Below, one piece after another: positions 1 to 6,100 of a DNA stretch of 12,047 nt (the first letter of the stretch is position 1; every line of letters begins with the position of its first letter). Under the pieces are notes generated by a model. It made no database searches, was not told the DNA's origin, and saw nothing but the letters and a program-made list of their open reading frames with translations. Origin of the DNA: Bacteroidales bacterium. Its GTDB lineage: Bacteria > Bacteroidota > Bacteroidia > Bacteroidales > ML635J-15. The stretch covers positions 1 to 12,047 of the forward strand of contig JAQVGK010000050.1 of NCBI GenBank assembly GCA_028696755.1. Reading direction: 5' to 3'. The translations under genes and the position numbers were made by a program.

Positions 1-1200
1 ATTTTTGTTAATGTTTTCGATACGCCTGATGCCACAATCACACATCCCGGCACATTTTGCTCTGGCGATGCTGCAATAAATTTACCTGCTGCTTCAACTG
101 GTGGAACATGGACTGGAACTGGTATCACAAATGCTACTAACGGAACATTTAATCCTGCAACAGCAGGAGCAGGAACACACACAATAACTTATAATGTTGG
201 CACAGGAACATGTTCAGATTCTGACCAGATAGATATAATAGTAAACTTAACTCCAAACGCAACAATTACAAACCCCGGAGACTTTTGCAGCACCGATACA
301 ACTTACGCATTAGAAGCATTTCCTTCAGGTGGAATTTGGTCAGGATCTGGCATAACAGATGTTAATAATGGATACTTCAATCCATCGTTAAGTCAGATAG
401 GAAATATTTATATTTATTATTCAATAATAGAAAATGGCTGCACTGGAACAGACTCAACTGAAGTAAACATTCAAGCCAGTCCAAACGTTTCAATAACATC
501 TATAGATACAATCTGTTATGAATATAAAGAAATTCAACTAGAAGCTGTAACTGAAGGAGGCACCTGGTCGGGACCAGGAGTCTCTCAAGAAGGTATATTT
601 AGTATTTATTCGGCAGGAGTTGGCACACATCATATTACTTACGAATTTCAGGGAAGTTGTGGAGAAATAGGAGAAATAGACATTGTTGTTCTTCCTAACA
701 TAAATAATTCTAACTTTATTGTTCAGAACCCCTATTGTATTGGAGGTAATGATGGTACAATTGAATTACATGTAAGTGGAGGTATAAGCCCATATAATTA
801 TCAGTGGGGAGAAATTAACTCAACAAACAATATTTTAACAGGTTTATATGCAGGAATTTACAACATTATCGTCACAGATTCAAACGGATGCTGGACAGAA
901 ATTTCGAACATAATACTTGAAGATGGAAACAAAGATTGTATTAGCATACCTAATGCTTTTACTCCAAATGGAGACAATACGAATGATCAGTGGTTGATTC
1001 AAAATATAAATGCATTCCCAGATCATATGGTAAAAGTATTTAACAGATGGGGTCAAGAAGTATATGTTGGATATTTTGGAGATGATCCTTGGGATGGAAC
1101 ATTTAACGACAAATTATTACCAGCAGGTTCGTACATTTATATAGTTGAAGTTAACGAAATTAAAAAAGAATTTGTGGGAATTGTAACATTAATAAGATAA
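1..1200 (+). CDS. C-terminal part of a large secreted surface protein with a type B T9SS C-terminal domain (5' end outside window)
   Basis: The frame is open from base 1 to the TAA at 1198-1200, giving 399 visible residues; the start lies upstream, and there is no reason to start at the TTG at 994. Visible order: three related modules of about 71-76 residues starting near residues 9, 85 and 161, each with a 'GG-x-W-(S/T)-G' core and cysteines; one SprB-like repeat (about 236-308, with 'SGGISPYNYQW' and 'DSNGC'); and a CHU_C/TIGR04131-type domain (about 314-399) with 'PNAFTPNGD', 'FNRWGQEVY' and 'WDGT'. Known for the family: this domain directs export across the outer membrane by the type IX secretion system, and such proteins are adhesins or surface filaments. 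Inference: a repeat-rich adhesin. The next gene follows after 18 nt and is probably co-transcribed. No PorP/SprF partner is adjacent downstream, unlike the second such gene in this window. Confidence 0.9.
   Translation: MFVNVFDTPDATITHPGTFCSGDAAINLPAASTGGTWTGTGITNATNGTFNPATAGAGTHTITYNVGTGTCSDSDQIDIIVNLTPNATITNPGDFCSTDTTYALEAFPSGGIWSGSGITDVNNGYFNPSLSQIGNIYIYYSIIENGCTGTDSTEVNIQASPNVSITSIDTICYEYKEIQLEAVTEGGTWSGPGVSQEGIFSIYSAGVGTHHITYEFQGSCGEIGEIDIVVLPNINNSNFIVQNPYCIGGNDGTIELHVSGGISPYNYQWGEINSTNNILTGLYAGIYNIIVTDSNGCWTEISNIILEDGNKDCISIPNAFTPNGDNTNDQWLIQNINAFPDHMVKVFNRWGQEVYVGYFGDDPWDGTFNDKLLPAGSYIYIVEVNEIKKEFVGIVTLIR
25..693 (+). repeat. Three tandem 71-76 residue extracellular modules within the first CDS
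   Basis: Modules start at bases 25, 253 and 481, so the first two steps are exactly 228 nt (76 codons). All begin with Pro followed by a hydrophobic strand (PDATI, PNATI, PNVSI), then a cysteine, then 'GGTWTG', 'GGIWSG' or 'GGTWSG', then a 'GTHTITY'-like strand and a second cysteine. DNA identity between copies is low, so these are old duplications, in contrast to the HYR array at the other end of the window. They are probably beta-sandwich stalk domains; I cannot name the family with certainty. Confidence 0.75.
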
Positions 1201-1218
1201 CACTTTAAACAAAAGAAT

Positions 1219-2706
1219 ATGAAGAAAAGAATTTTTTTATCAGGACTTATAATTTTATTGTCAACACTTAGCTATTATGCCCAAAACAATGTTGGGTTTG
1301 GAACAACAACACCACATAGCTCTGCATTATTGGATATGACTGCAACAGACAAAGGCTTACTAATACCTAGAGTGCAGCTTGTTGCTGTTACAAACGGGAC
1401 AACTCCTGTTAACGGACCAGCAACAGGCTTATTGGTTTATAATGAATCAGGAGCATTAACTCCAGGATTCTATTATTGGGATGGAACTGAGTGGGTAATG
1501 GTAGGCGCAGGTGGTGGAGCAACATGTGTAACTTTAGACGAAGCTTATGATTGCGGAGGAGCAGGTGCTGGAAGGTTAATTACAGCAGATGGTGGAGCTG
1601 TTGACATTACAACTGCAACAAATAATGGAATTGCATTAATTGTCCGTCACACGGCTACTGGCGTTGCTATCGGAGCTATTTCGTCAAGCACAAGCAATCC
1701 TTATGCTGCTCTCGAAGCAAGCTCAGTCTCTACTGTTGGTTCATTTGCAAATCCAGTTGGCGCTTTATTTGGAAGTTATAATGGGACTGGGGACTGGTCG
1801 GCAGGTGTTGTCGGACAAAACGGAAGCTCGGCAGGGGATGCTCATGGTATCATTGGAATTTCAACAAGCGCATCAGCAGGAGGTATTTATGGTTCAAATG
1901 TTAATGGTTTTGGTGTGGTTGGTGATGCTTACTATGGAATCTTTGGACAGGCAAATAACCTTAATGGAGGAGGTGTAATTGGTCAACTTTCTGGAGCTTT
2001 AGGCGCCACTCAAGCAGGATATTTAGGGGCATATAGAAACACATATGAGTATGCAGTTTATGCAGACAACGATATTTTATTCGAGGGATATCTAGAAGGA
2101 GCTTCAGCAGGTTCATATAGAATAGCATTTGATGCTACTACTGGTAATGGTCAAGTTGTTGGCAATTTTGCTAAAGGATCTGGAACATTTAAAATTGATC
2201 ATCCTCTTGACCCAGAAAACAAATATTTATATCACTCTTTTGTTGAAAGTCCTGACATGATGAATATTTACAACGGCATTGTAGAATTTGACCAAAATGG
2301 ATTTGCAGAGGTTTCTTTACCTGAATATTTTAATGCCCTTAATAAAGACTTTAGGTATCAACTAACTGCAGTTGGAGCACCAATGCCAAATTTATATGTT
2401 GCAAAAGAAATAAACAACAACACATTTACTATCGGTGGTGGTGAGCCAGGAAAAAAGGTTAGCTGGCAAGTTACTGGAATTCGTCAAGACAAATTTGCAA
2501 ATGCCAACAGAGTTGTTGCAGAAGTAGAAAAAGAAGATTATAATAAAGGAAGATATTTACACCCAACTCTCTTTGGCGCTCCCGAATCTCAGAGTGTTCA
2601 TTTAAGAAATCCTAATGAAAAATCTTCTGCAAATAATGATGAGAGAATTAAAATTAATTCTTTAGATAAAAACGCTAAACCAAAAAGTTTATTTAGCAAT
2701 CAATAA
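1219..2706 (+). CDS. Secreted glycine-rich tail-fibre-like protein with conserved C-terminal domain
   Basis: 495 residues. Residues 1-21 form a signal peptide (Lys-rich start, hydrophobic core, YYAQ). Residues 22-95 carry a head segment common in Bacteroidota surface proteins: 'NVGFGTTTPHSSALLDM', 'DKGLLIPRV', 'GLLVYN', 'GFYYWDGTEWV'. Residues 96-300 are rich in Gly, Ala and Ser with a repeated 'GxxG' pattern ('GGIYGSNVNGFGVVGDAYYGIFGQ'-like in pieces), as in beta-helical fibres. Residues 315-455 are a conserved-looking C-terminal domain beginning 'GSGTFKIDHPLDPENKYL', with 'HSFVESPDMMNIYNG' and 'GEPGKKVSWQVTGIRQD'. I recognise this block as recurrent in secreted fibre-like proteins but know no proven function. 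No S74 chaperone and no T9SS C-terminal domain is visible, so its route beyond the periplasm is unclear. The ATG at 1219 has an A-rich leader and no Shine-Dalgarno sequence. It is likely the last gene of the operon. Confidence 0.85.
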   Translation: MKKRIFLSGLIILLSTLSYYAQNNVGFGTTTPHSSALLDMTATDKGLLIPRVQLVAVTNGTTPVNGPATGLLVYNESGALTPGFYYWDGTEWVMVGAGGGATCVTLDEAYDCGGAGAGRLITADGGAVDITTATNNGIALIVRHTATGVAIGAISSSTSNPYAALEASSVSTVGSFANPVGALFGSYNGTGDWSAGVVGQNGSSAGDAHGIIGISTSASAGGIYGSNVNGFGVVGDAYYGIFGQANNLNGGGVIGQLSGALGATQAGYLGAYRNTYEYAVYADNDILFEGYLEGASAGSYRIAFDATTGNGQVVGNFAKGSGTFKIDHPLDPENKYLYHSFVESPDMMNIYNGIVEFDQNGFAEVSLPEYFNALNKDFRYQLTAVGAPMPNLYVAKEINNNTFTIGGGEPGKKVSWQVTGIRQDKFANANRVVAEVEKEDYNKGRYLHPTLFGAPESQSVHLRNPNEKSSANNDERIKINSLDKNAKPKSLFSNQ

Positions 2707-2734
2707 AATACTAAACTAAAGCTATCTTTTCATA

Positions 2735-2770
2735 AAAAAGCCCTTGCAATAAACCTTACAAGGGCTTTTT
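2735..2770 (+). terminator. Intrinsic terminator of the plus-strand operon
   Basis: A perfect 12-bp stem (AAAAAGCCCTTG at 2735-2746, CAAGGGCTTTTT at 2759-2770) with a 12-nt loop, 28 nt after the stop of the preceding gene. The stem ends in a T run and the opposite arm begins with an A run, so it could also stop transcription arriving from the minus strand. Confidence 0.9.
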
Positions 2771-2880
2771 AATTTCTCAAATTTGAAATAAATAACTATA
2801 TAAATCTCCTAACTTCGACACTGGGATACCCTACAGAAATATATCTTATTTTACATTTCAAACTTTTTTTCTTGATAAAC

Positions 2881-3051
2881 CGAACGGAGTGAGCTCGTGA
2901 GCAACTTCGTTGGTTCACAAGGCCGGAGCTGGCACTTCGGCGTCGCTCAGTGACCACCCGGCGTTTGGCTTCGCCGAGCTAAAGGTTCTTCATGGCCAAT
3001 GCGCATCGTTTCGAATACTAATTATCGCTTTATTCGCACCTTTAAAGCTCA
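2881..3051. repeat. GC-rich palindromic island, probable REP-like dispersed element
   Basis: Bases 2881-2980 contain 63 G or C in 100, against clearly AT-rich flanks. Nested dyads are visible. GGCACT (2931-2936) pairs with AGTGACC (2949-2955) with one bulged A. CGGCG (2959-2963) pairs with CGCCG (2972-2976). AGCTAAAGGT (2977-2986) pairs with ACCTTTAAAGCT (3038-3049) with a two-base bulge. Inside lie the 8-bp palindrome ATGCGCAT (2999-3006) and CGAATA (3012-3017) facing TATTCG (3031-3036). The 'CACTTCG...CTCAGTGACC' pattern resembles short palindromic repeats scattered between Bacteroidota genes. A structured RNA is the alternative. Only one copy is in this window, so repetition is inferred, not seen. 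Confidence 0.5.
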
Positions 3052-3197
3052 TAATATTTTATTTCCTTATGTTTGCCTAGCTTTTTCACATTGTATACGC
3101 ACAGCATCGCAGATTATTCTATAACATGATAGGACAATATTGGTCATTTCTAATTCTATAGAAAAGCCTTAATACCACAAGATTGTTGATTTTACTT

Positions 3198-3213
3198 AAT
3201 GGGGACACCCATT
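3198..3213. repeat. Short REP-like hairpin
   Basis: AATGGG (3198-3203), loop GACA, CCCATT (3208-3213): a perfect 6-bp stem with a tetraloop. The 'AATGGGGACACCC' pattern resembles hairpins mobilised by REP-associated (Y1) transposases, but no transposase gene is present. It could be a lone remnant or chance. Confidence 0.35.
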
Positions 3214-3307
3214 TTGGAATTTTATATTTTGTAAACTGCTGATTATCTGAAGGTTGCGAATTTTAGTAAAGAAAGGCGTCGAAGTCAGGAAAAACTATAT
3301 AAAACTC

Positions 3308-3336
3308 AAAAAAAACCACCCCTCATCAGGATGGTT
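3308..3336 (-). terminator. Intrinsic terminator of the sigma/anti-sigma/OMP operon
   Basis: Read on the minus strand, GGTT-type arms AACCATCC (3336-3329) and GGGTGGTT (3321-3314) form an 8-bp stem with one mismatch around a 7-nt loop, followed by a run of eight T (3315-3308). It lies about 80 nt past the stop of the outer-membrane protein gene. Confidence 0.75.
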
Positions 3337-3352
3337 CTTCATTAAGCATTGT

Positions 3353-3411
3353 TTACCCACGATTACGCCATCAAAATAAATTTAATCTTCTCAATTCGTA
3401 ATCGGGGTTAA
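3353..3411 (-). repeat. 15-bp inverted repeat just after the OMP gene stop
   Basis: TTACCCACGATTACG (3353-3367) faces CGTAATCGGGGTTAA (3397-3411) with 13 of 15 positions pairing and a 29-nt AT-rich spacer. It begins 7 nt after the minus-strand stop codon and precedes the T-tailed terminator. It may be an mRNA 3'-end stabilising stem or an auxiliary terminator. The spacer has no T run directly behind the stem, so it is not a canonical terminator by itself. Confidence 0.55.
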
Positions 3412-3418
3412 AGTAAAA

Positions 3419-4420
3419 CTAGAAAGTCCAGTTTAGGCCAAAACAAATTGGGTTAAGTTCGGGGCCTTTACCTTCGGCGTACAAAGTACTAAGATCGTAT
3501 GATGCATAGAAGTTGATGTCCTGGTAACCGAAGAGGGCTTTTACACCATATCGGTATGAGTTTAAGAAATAATCTCCTTCGTTGCGGTATTTCAAATGAG
3601 TATCATCAAGGTTATATACATACTTAACTGCACCACCTAAACGGTATCCGGCGTATACACCAGCTCCAATACGGAAGTCGCGATGATTAACACCACTGTT
3701 CTTTTTTCCAAAGTGTACAATTGGGGTTAAGCTAATGTTTAAATAAGGTACTACAGTTTTACTTTTAATATACTCGGCACCGGCAAGATCGTGCGAAAAA
3801 AGTACATCATCATCGGTTTTTGTTACGCGAGTAGCTCTATCCTGATATTTAAAGTTGTACCACGAGAAATTTGCAGCAACATCAAGAGATAATGGTTTTG
3901 CGATATACCAACGTAGTCCTCCACCAACAGCGACATTCCACGAACCCCATGGTTTAACGCTATACTGTGCATTTACATCGTTTGGAAATCTGCCACCTTC
4001 GAGATAATTATTAAACCCAAAGTCATACATGGCAAAACCATGAAGTTTCTTCTCTTTCTTTGGCTCATCATCAATGTCATAATTGAGATTGATTGTCTTG
4101 TTCTCAACACCTTCAATTCCTTCGATATCAACCAATATTTCGTTATCAACGTTTCGTACAGTTACATTTATAACCGAATCAAGCCCCTCTAACTCTTCTT
4201 CAAGGCTATAAAACACGTCATTTAAGCTATTCATAACGGCTTCAACTTCAGCATCAAGATTTTCGATATCACCATATTCGTTAATAATAATTATCATTTC
4301 CGAATTGTCTTTGGTTTTTATCTTGATTGTGTCATCACCGATAAAGCCGTTGCCGTTAGCTGCTACAGTTGCAGAGATTAGTAATCCTGCTATTGCTGTA
4401 AAAAATAGTTTTGTTTTCAT
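3419..4420 (-). CDS. Outer-membrane beta-barrel protein with acidic N-terminal region
   Basis: 333 residues. Residues 1-21 are a signal peptide (MKTKLFF...ATVAA). Residues 25-120 are strongly acidic and strand-rich ('DDTIKIKTKDNSEMIIIINEYGD', 'VDIEGIEGVE'), ending in a Lys-rich linker 'DEPKKEKK'. Residues 126-333 alternate polar and aromatic residues as in transmembrane beta strands ('GFAMYDFGFNNYLEGG', 'WNVAVGGGLRWYI', 'DFRIGAGVYAGYRLGG'), and the protein ends in Phe ('LNWTF'), the usual outer-membrane protein end signal. It belongs to the broad PorT/OMP_b-brl class; no substrate can be assigned. It is 32 nt downstream of the anti-sigma-like gene and is the last gene of that operon, so it is a likely output or sensor of the sigma system (inference). 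The ATG at 4420 lies in an A-rich context without Shine-Dalgarno. Confidence 0.8.
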   Translation of the reverse strand: MKTKLFFTAIAGLLISATVAANGNGFIGDDTIKIKTKDNSEMIIIINEYGDIENLDAEVEAVMNSLNDVFYSLEEELEGLDSVINVTVRNVDNEILVDIEGIEGVENKTINLNYDIDDEPKKEKKLHGFAMYDFGFNNYLEGGRFPNDVNAQYSVKPWGSWNVAVGGGLRWYIAKPLSLDVAANFSWYNFKYQDRATRVTKTDDDVLFSHDLAGAEYIKSKTVVPYLNISLTPIVHFGKKNSGVNHRDFRIGAGVYAGYRLGGAVKYVYNLDDTHLKYRNEGDYFLNSYRYGVKALFGYQDINFYASYDLSTLYAEGKGPELNPICFGLNWTF

Positions 4421-4452
4421 TGTTTTAAATTATTAAGTTTTACATTTATTAT

Positions 4453-5403
4453 TTAATCATTACTCGAGAAAAGGAGATCTTCTTTGGCAATTTTAAGCTT
4501 TTCATAGGATCCTTTAATGTCGAGCTCTTTGCTAAAGTCGATTACCTTATTTATTGTAGTTTTTATTTTGTTCTCTTTTGGTGCTTTGATGTATTGCATA
4601 GAGTACTCAAAGCCATCGTTTTCTACAGGAATATCATTTCGGTACTCCATAAAAATGTAGTCGTCCTGCGTTTTAACTTCCTTTATATTCAGTGATGCTA
4701 CTGGAATTCTCTCAGGAATTGATTCTTTAGTAACCATTATAATAATCTCGGATGGCTGTATTGTGAAATTATTGTTTGCAGAATTGCTGGAGTTTTCTTT
4801 TTCGTTAGTTTGATTAGCAAAATTCTGTTGATTGTCAGTATTAAGGTTTTGTAAAGAGTCAATTATTCTTGCTGGCACGTTAATTTCAGAGAATTGCGGT
4901 TTATTTGCAGGAGCTACACCTATTTGAGTACCATTTAACAGCCAGCCTGTAACTACTACCAAAATTACTGCGGCAGCAACTGATGAAGCGTATCCATACC
5001 AAGGAATTGAAATAGTTTTCTTTAGATATTTTTTGCCAGGAAAAACAACATTTTTATCGGCAACAAGTATGGTTTTTTGGTAAACTTCCCATGATTCGGC
5101 AATATCTGCATCATTGATGATCTTTTCAGAAATCATTTTATTGTCGTTGTCCGAAATTTGGTTTTCTAGTTTTGCAATAAGAAGGTTTTCGATTTGATTT
5201 TCGGCTTTCAGCAGATTTTTGCCAGGGTAAGTAACTTCTAAAGCAGGAAGCTTAAAGTCGTCGGCATCAATAAGATTTGAGGCAATTTCTGGATTGTTTT
5301 CGAGGAAAGCAAACAAAGCTTCTTCGTTATCGACAGAAAGTTTTCCGTCGAGGTAATCAACCCAGTATGATTCGTAGTTTGCGTTATTTATTATTGCTTT
5401 CAT
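4453..5403 (-). CDS. Anti-sigma-factor-like single-pass inner-membrane protein
   Basis: 316 residues, no signal peptide. The cytoplasmic part (1-132) opens with 'YWVDYLDGKLS...EEALFAFLENNPEI', a layout common in Bacteroidota proteins encoded next to ECF sigma factors. One transmembrane helix spans about 136-156 ('YASSVAAAVILVVVTGWLL'). The C-terminal part (157-316) is periplasmic, with an Asn/Gln/Ser-rich linker at 185-213 and a basic end. The N-terminal part seems internally duplicated: residues 13-66, ending 'YPGKNLLK', align with 74-128, ending 'FPGKKYLK'. No HxxxCxxC zinc-binding motif of the ZAS class is present. The start is fixed by the TAATG overlap with the sigma gene and by the GAGGAGGT at 5410-5417. 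Inference: it binds and inhibits the ECF sigma factor until an envelope signal releases it. Confidence 0.78.
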   Translation of the reverse strand: MKAIINNANYESYWVDYLDGKLSVDNEEALFAFLENNPEIASNLIDADDFKLPALEVTYPGKNLLKAENQIENLLIAKLENQISDNDNKMISEKIINDADIAESWEVYQKTILVADKNVVFPGKKYLKKTISIPWYGYASSVAAAVILVVVTGWLLNGTQIGVAPANKPQFSEINVPARIIDSLQNLNTDNQQNFANQTNEKENSSNSANNNFTIQPSEIIIMVTKESIPERIPVASLNIKEVKTQDDYIFMEYRNDIPVENDGFEYSMQYIKAPKENKIKTTINKVIDFSKELDIKGSYEKLKIAKEDLLFSSND

Positions 5404-5891
5404 TACAGTACCTCCTCAAATTTGCCGACAAAATTTTTAGGATGTTGACGTGCGCGGAAGATGTAAACCTTAACCTGAGCTTCAGTTAAATCAGTAATCT
5501 GAGCGATTTCCTCGTAGGTATAACCTTCGTAATCACGTAGCATAACAACAGAACGCTGAATCTCGCTTAATTTTGAAAGGGCATTATCAATTATTTCTTT
5601 AAGCTCGGCCTGACGGTGCGAATTATGCTCACCGGCCCTTTCAATAATGTACGATTCTCCGCTAATACGTTTTTCGTGTCGAATAACATCAATCATTCTG
5701 TTGTATGCAATTCGGAAAAGGAAAGATTTGGCTTTTTCGAACTCTACCGATTCGTGATTTATCCACAGACGCTCGAAACTATCCTGGACAATATCTTGAG
5801 CTTTAAACTCATCCTTAATATTTCCTAGGATGAATCTGTACAGCCCGTCGGCATGTTTTTCTACTGTGATATTGTATTCTTTCGTTTTCAT
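5403..5891 (-). CDS. ECF-subfamily RNA polymerase sigma factor
   Basis: 162 residues from the ATG at 5891. Sigma-70 region 2 covers about residues 14-76 ('AQDIVQDSFERLW', then 'KSFLFRIAYNRMIDVIRHEKR'). Region 4 covers about 102-155 ('LSEIQRSVVMLRDYEGYTYEEIA', with helix-turn-helix 'DLTEAQVKVYIFRARQ'). There is no region 1.1 or 3, and the length is normal for ECF factors. An in-frame ATG at 5960 would add 23 residues (MSFVIFF...RQAI), but that extension is Cys/Phe-rich, unlike a sigma N-terminus, and would span the candidate promoter; 5891 is therefore preferred. The stop overlaps the start of the anti-sigma-like gene by one base. It directs transcription of an envelope-related regulon (family knowledge); targets other than its own operon are unknown. 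Confidence 0.9.
   Translation of the reverse strand: MKTKEYNITVEKHADGLYRFILGNIKDEFKAQDIVQDSFERLWINHESVEFEKAKSFLFRIAYNRMIDVIRHEKRISGESYIIERAGEHNSHRQAELKEIIDNALSKLSEIQRSVVMLRDYEGYTYEEIAQITDLTEAQVKVYIFRARQHPKNFVGKFEEVL
5410..5417 (-). promoter_or_regulatory. Strong Shine-Dalgarno sequence of the anti-sigma-like gene
   Basis: Minus strand GAGGAGGT, 6 nt before the ATG at 5403. It lies inside the last codons of the sigma gene (Glu-Glu-Val-Leu-stop). Other start sites in the window are A-rich without such a motif, as is usual in Bacteroidota. Together with the one-base overlap (TAATG), it points to coupled re-initiation keeping sigma and anti-sigma levels matched. Confidence 0.7.
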
Positions 5892-5903
5892 AATCGCCTG
5901 TCT

Positions 5904-5929
5904 GACGAACAATAATACGCAAAAGTTAC
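5904..5929 (-). promoter_or_regulatory. Candidate autoregulatory ECF promoter
   Basis: Minus strand: GTAAC (5929-5925), 17-nt spacer, CGTC (5907-5904). This matches the general ECF pattern of an 'AAC' -35 motif and a 'CGTC'-like -10 motif at 16-17 nt. The expected transcription start is only some 5-8 nt before the ATG at 5891, so the leader would be very short. Autoregulation by the encoded sigma factor is inferred. Confidence 0.6.
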
Positions 5930-5958
5930 AGGATGGAGAAAAAAAAATTACAAATGAC

Positions 5959-6026
5959 AAAAAACAAATTACAAACTTAGCAGTAAAATTGGGTTTTGGG
6001 AATTTAGAATTTGTGATTTGTTTTTT
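5959..6026. repeat. AT-rich 17-bp inverted repeat between operons
   Basis: AAAAAACAAATTACAAA (5959-5975) faces TTTGTGATTTGTTTTTT (6010-6026), 16 of 17 paired, with a 34-nt spacer; the single mismatch becomes a U-G wobble in plus-strand RNA. A further copy of the motif 'ATTACAAATGACAA' lies at about 5947-5960. It may be a second-line terminator for the adhesin operon or a small AT-rich repeat element of the kind seen between Bacteroidota genes. Confidence 0.5.
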
Positions 6027-6030
6027 TTAC

Positions 6031-6066
6031 AAAAAAAAACAGAACCGGGATTCTCTCCGATTCTGT
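6031..6066 (-). terminator. Intrinsic terminator of the adhesin/PorP/OmpA operon
   Basis: Minus strand: ACAGAATCGG (6066-6057), 8-nt loop, CCGGTTCTGT (6048-6039), then a run of nine T (6039-6031). The 10-bp stem is complete if one G-U pair is allowed. It starts 35 nt after the stop of the OmpA-family gene. Confidence 0.9.
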
Positions 6067-6100
6067 TGTGAAAGGAAAAACACACAAGCAATTTTTAATA

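Larger units (their letters stand above)
2771..3418. other. Gene-free convergent intergenic region
   Basis: About 650 nt between two convergent genes. I find no ORF of convincing length or composition. It holds a GC-rich palindromic island (2881-3051), a small REP-like hairpin (3198-3213), a minus-strand terminator (3308-3336) and a longer inverted repeat (3353-3411), each listed separately. The remaining stretches, 2771-2880 and 3052-3197, are AT-rich; they show only short palindromes such as TTCTATAGAA at 3154-3163. The region could hold an eroded mobile element, but no transposase fragment is readable. Confidence 0.7.

Noticed and set aside
994..1200. A separate 68-residue gene starting at TTG 994
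   Set aside because: It is the middle of a CHU_C domain in a frame open from base 1.
2987..3054. Tiny minus-strand open frames of about 20 codons in the GC-rich island
   Set aside because: They are too short, overlap the palindromes and have no coding support.
5892..5960. Longer sigma factor beginning at ATG 5960
   Set aside because: The extra 23 residues do not look like a sigma N-terminus, and the extension crosses the candidate ECF promoter.
5972..5979. TAAGTTTG on the minus strand as a Bacteroidota housekeeping -7 box (TAnnTTTG) for the sigma operon
   Set aside because: No TTG -33 element is found at the right distance, and the motif lies within the AT-rich inverted repeat; chance is likely.
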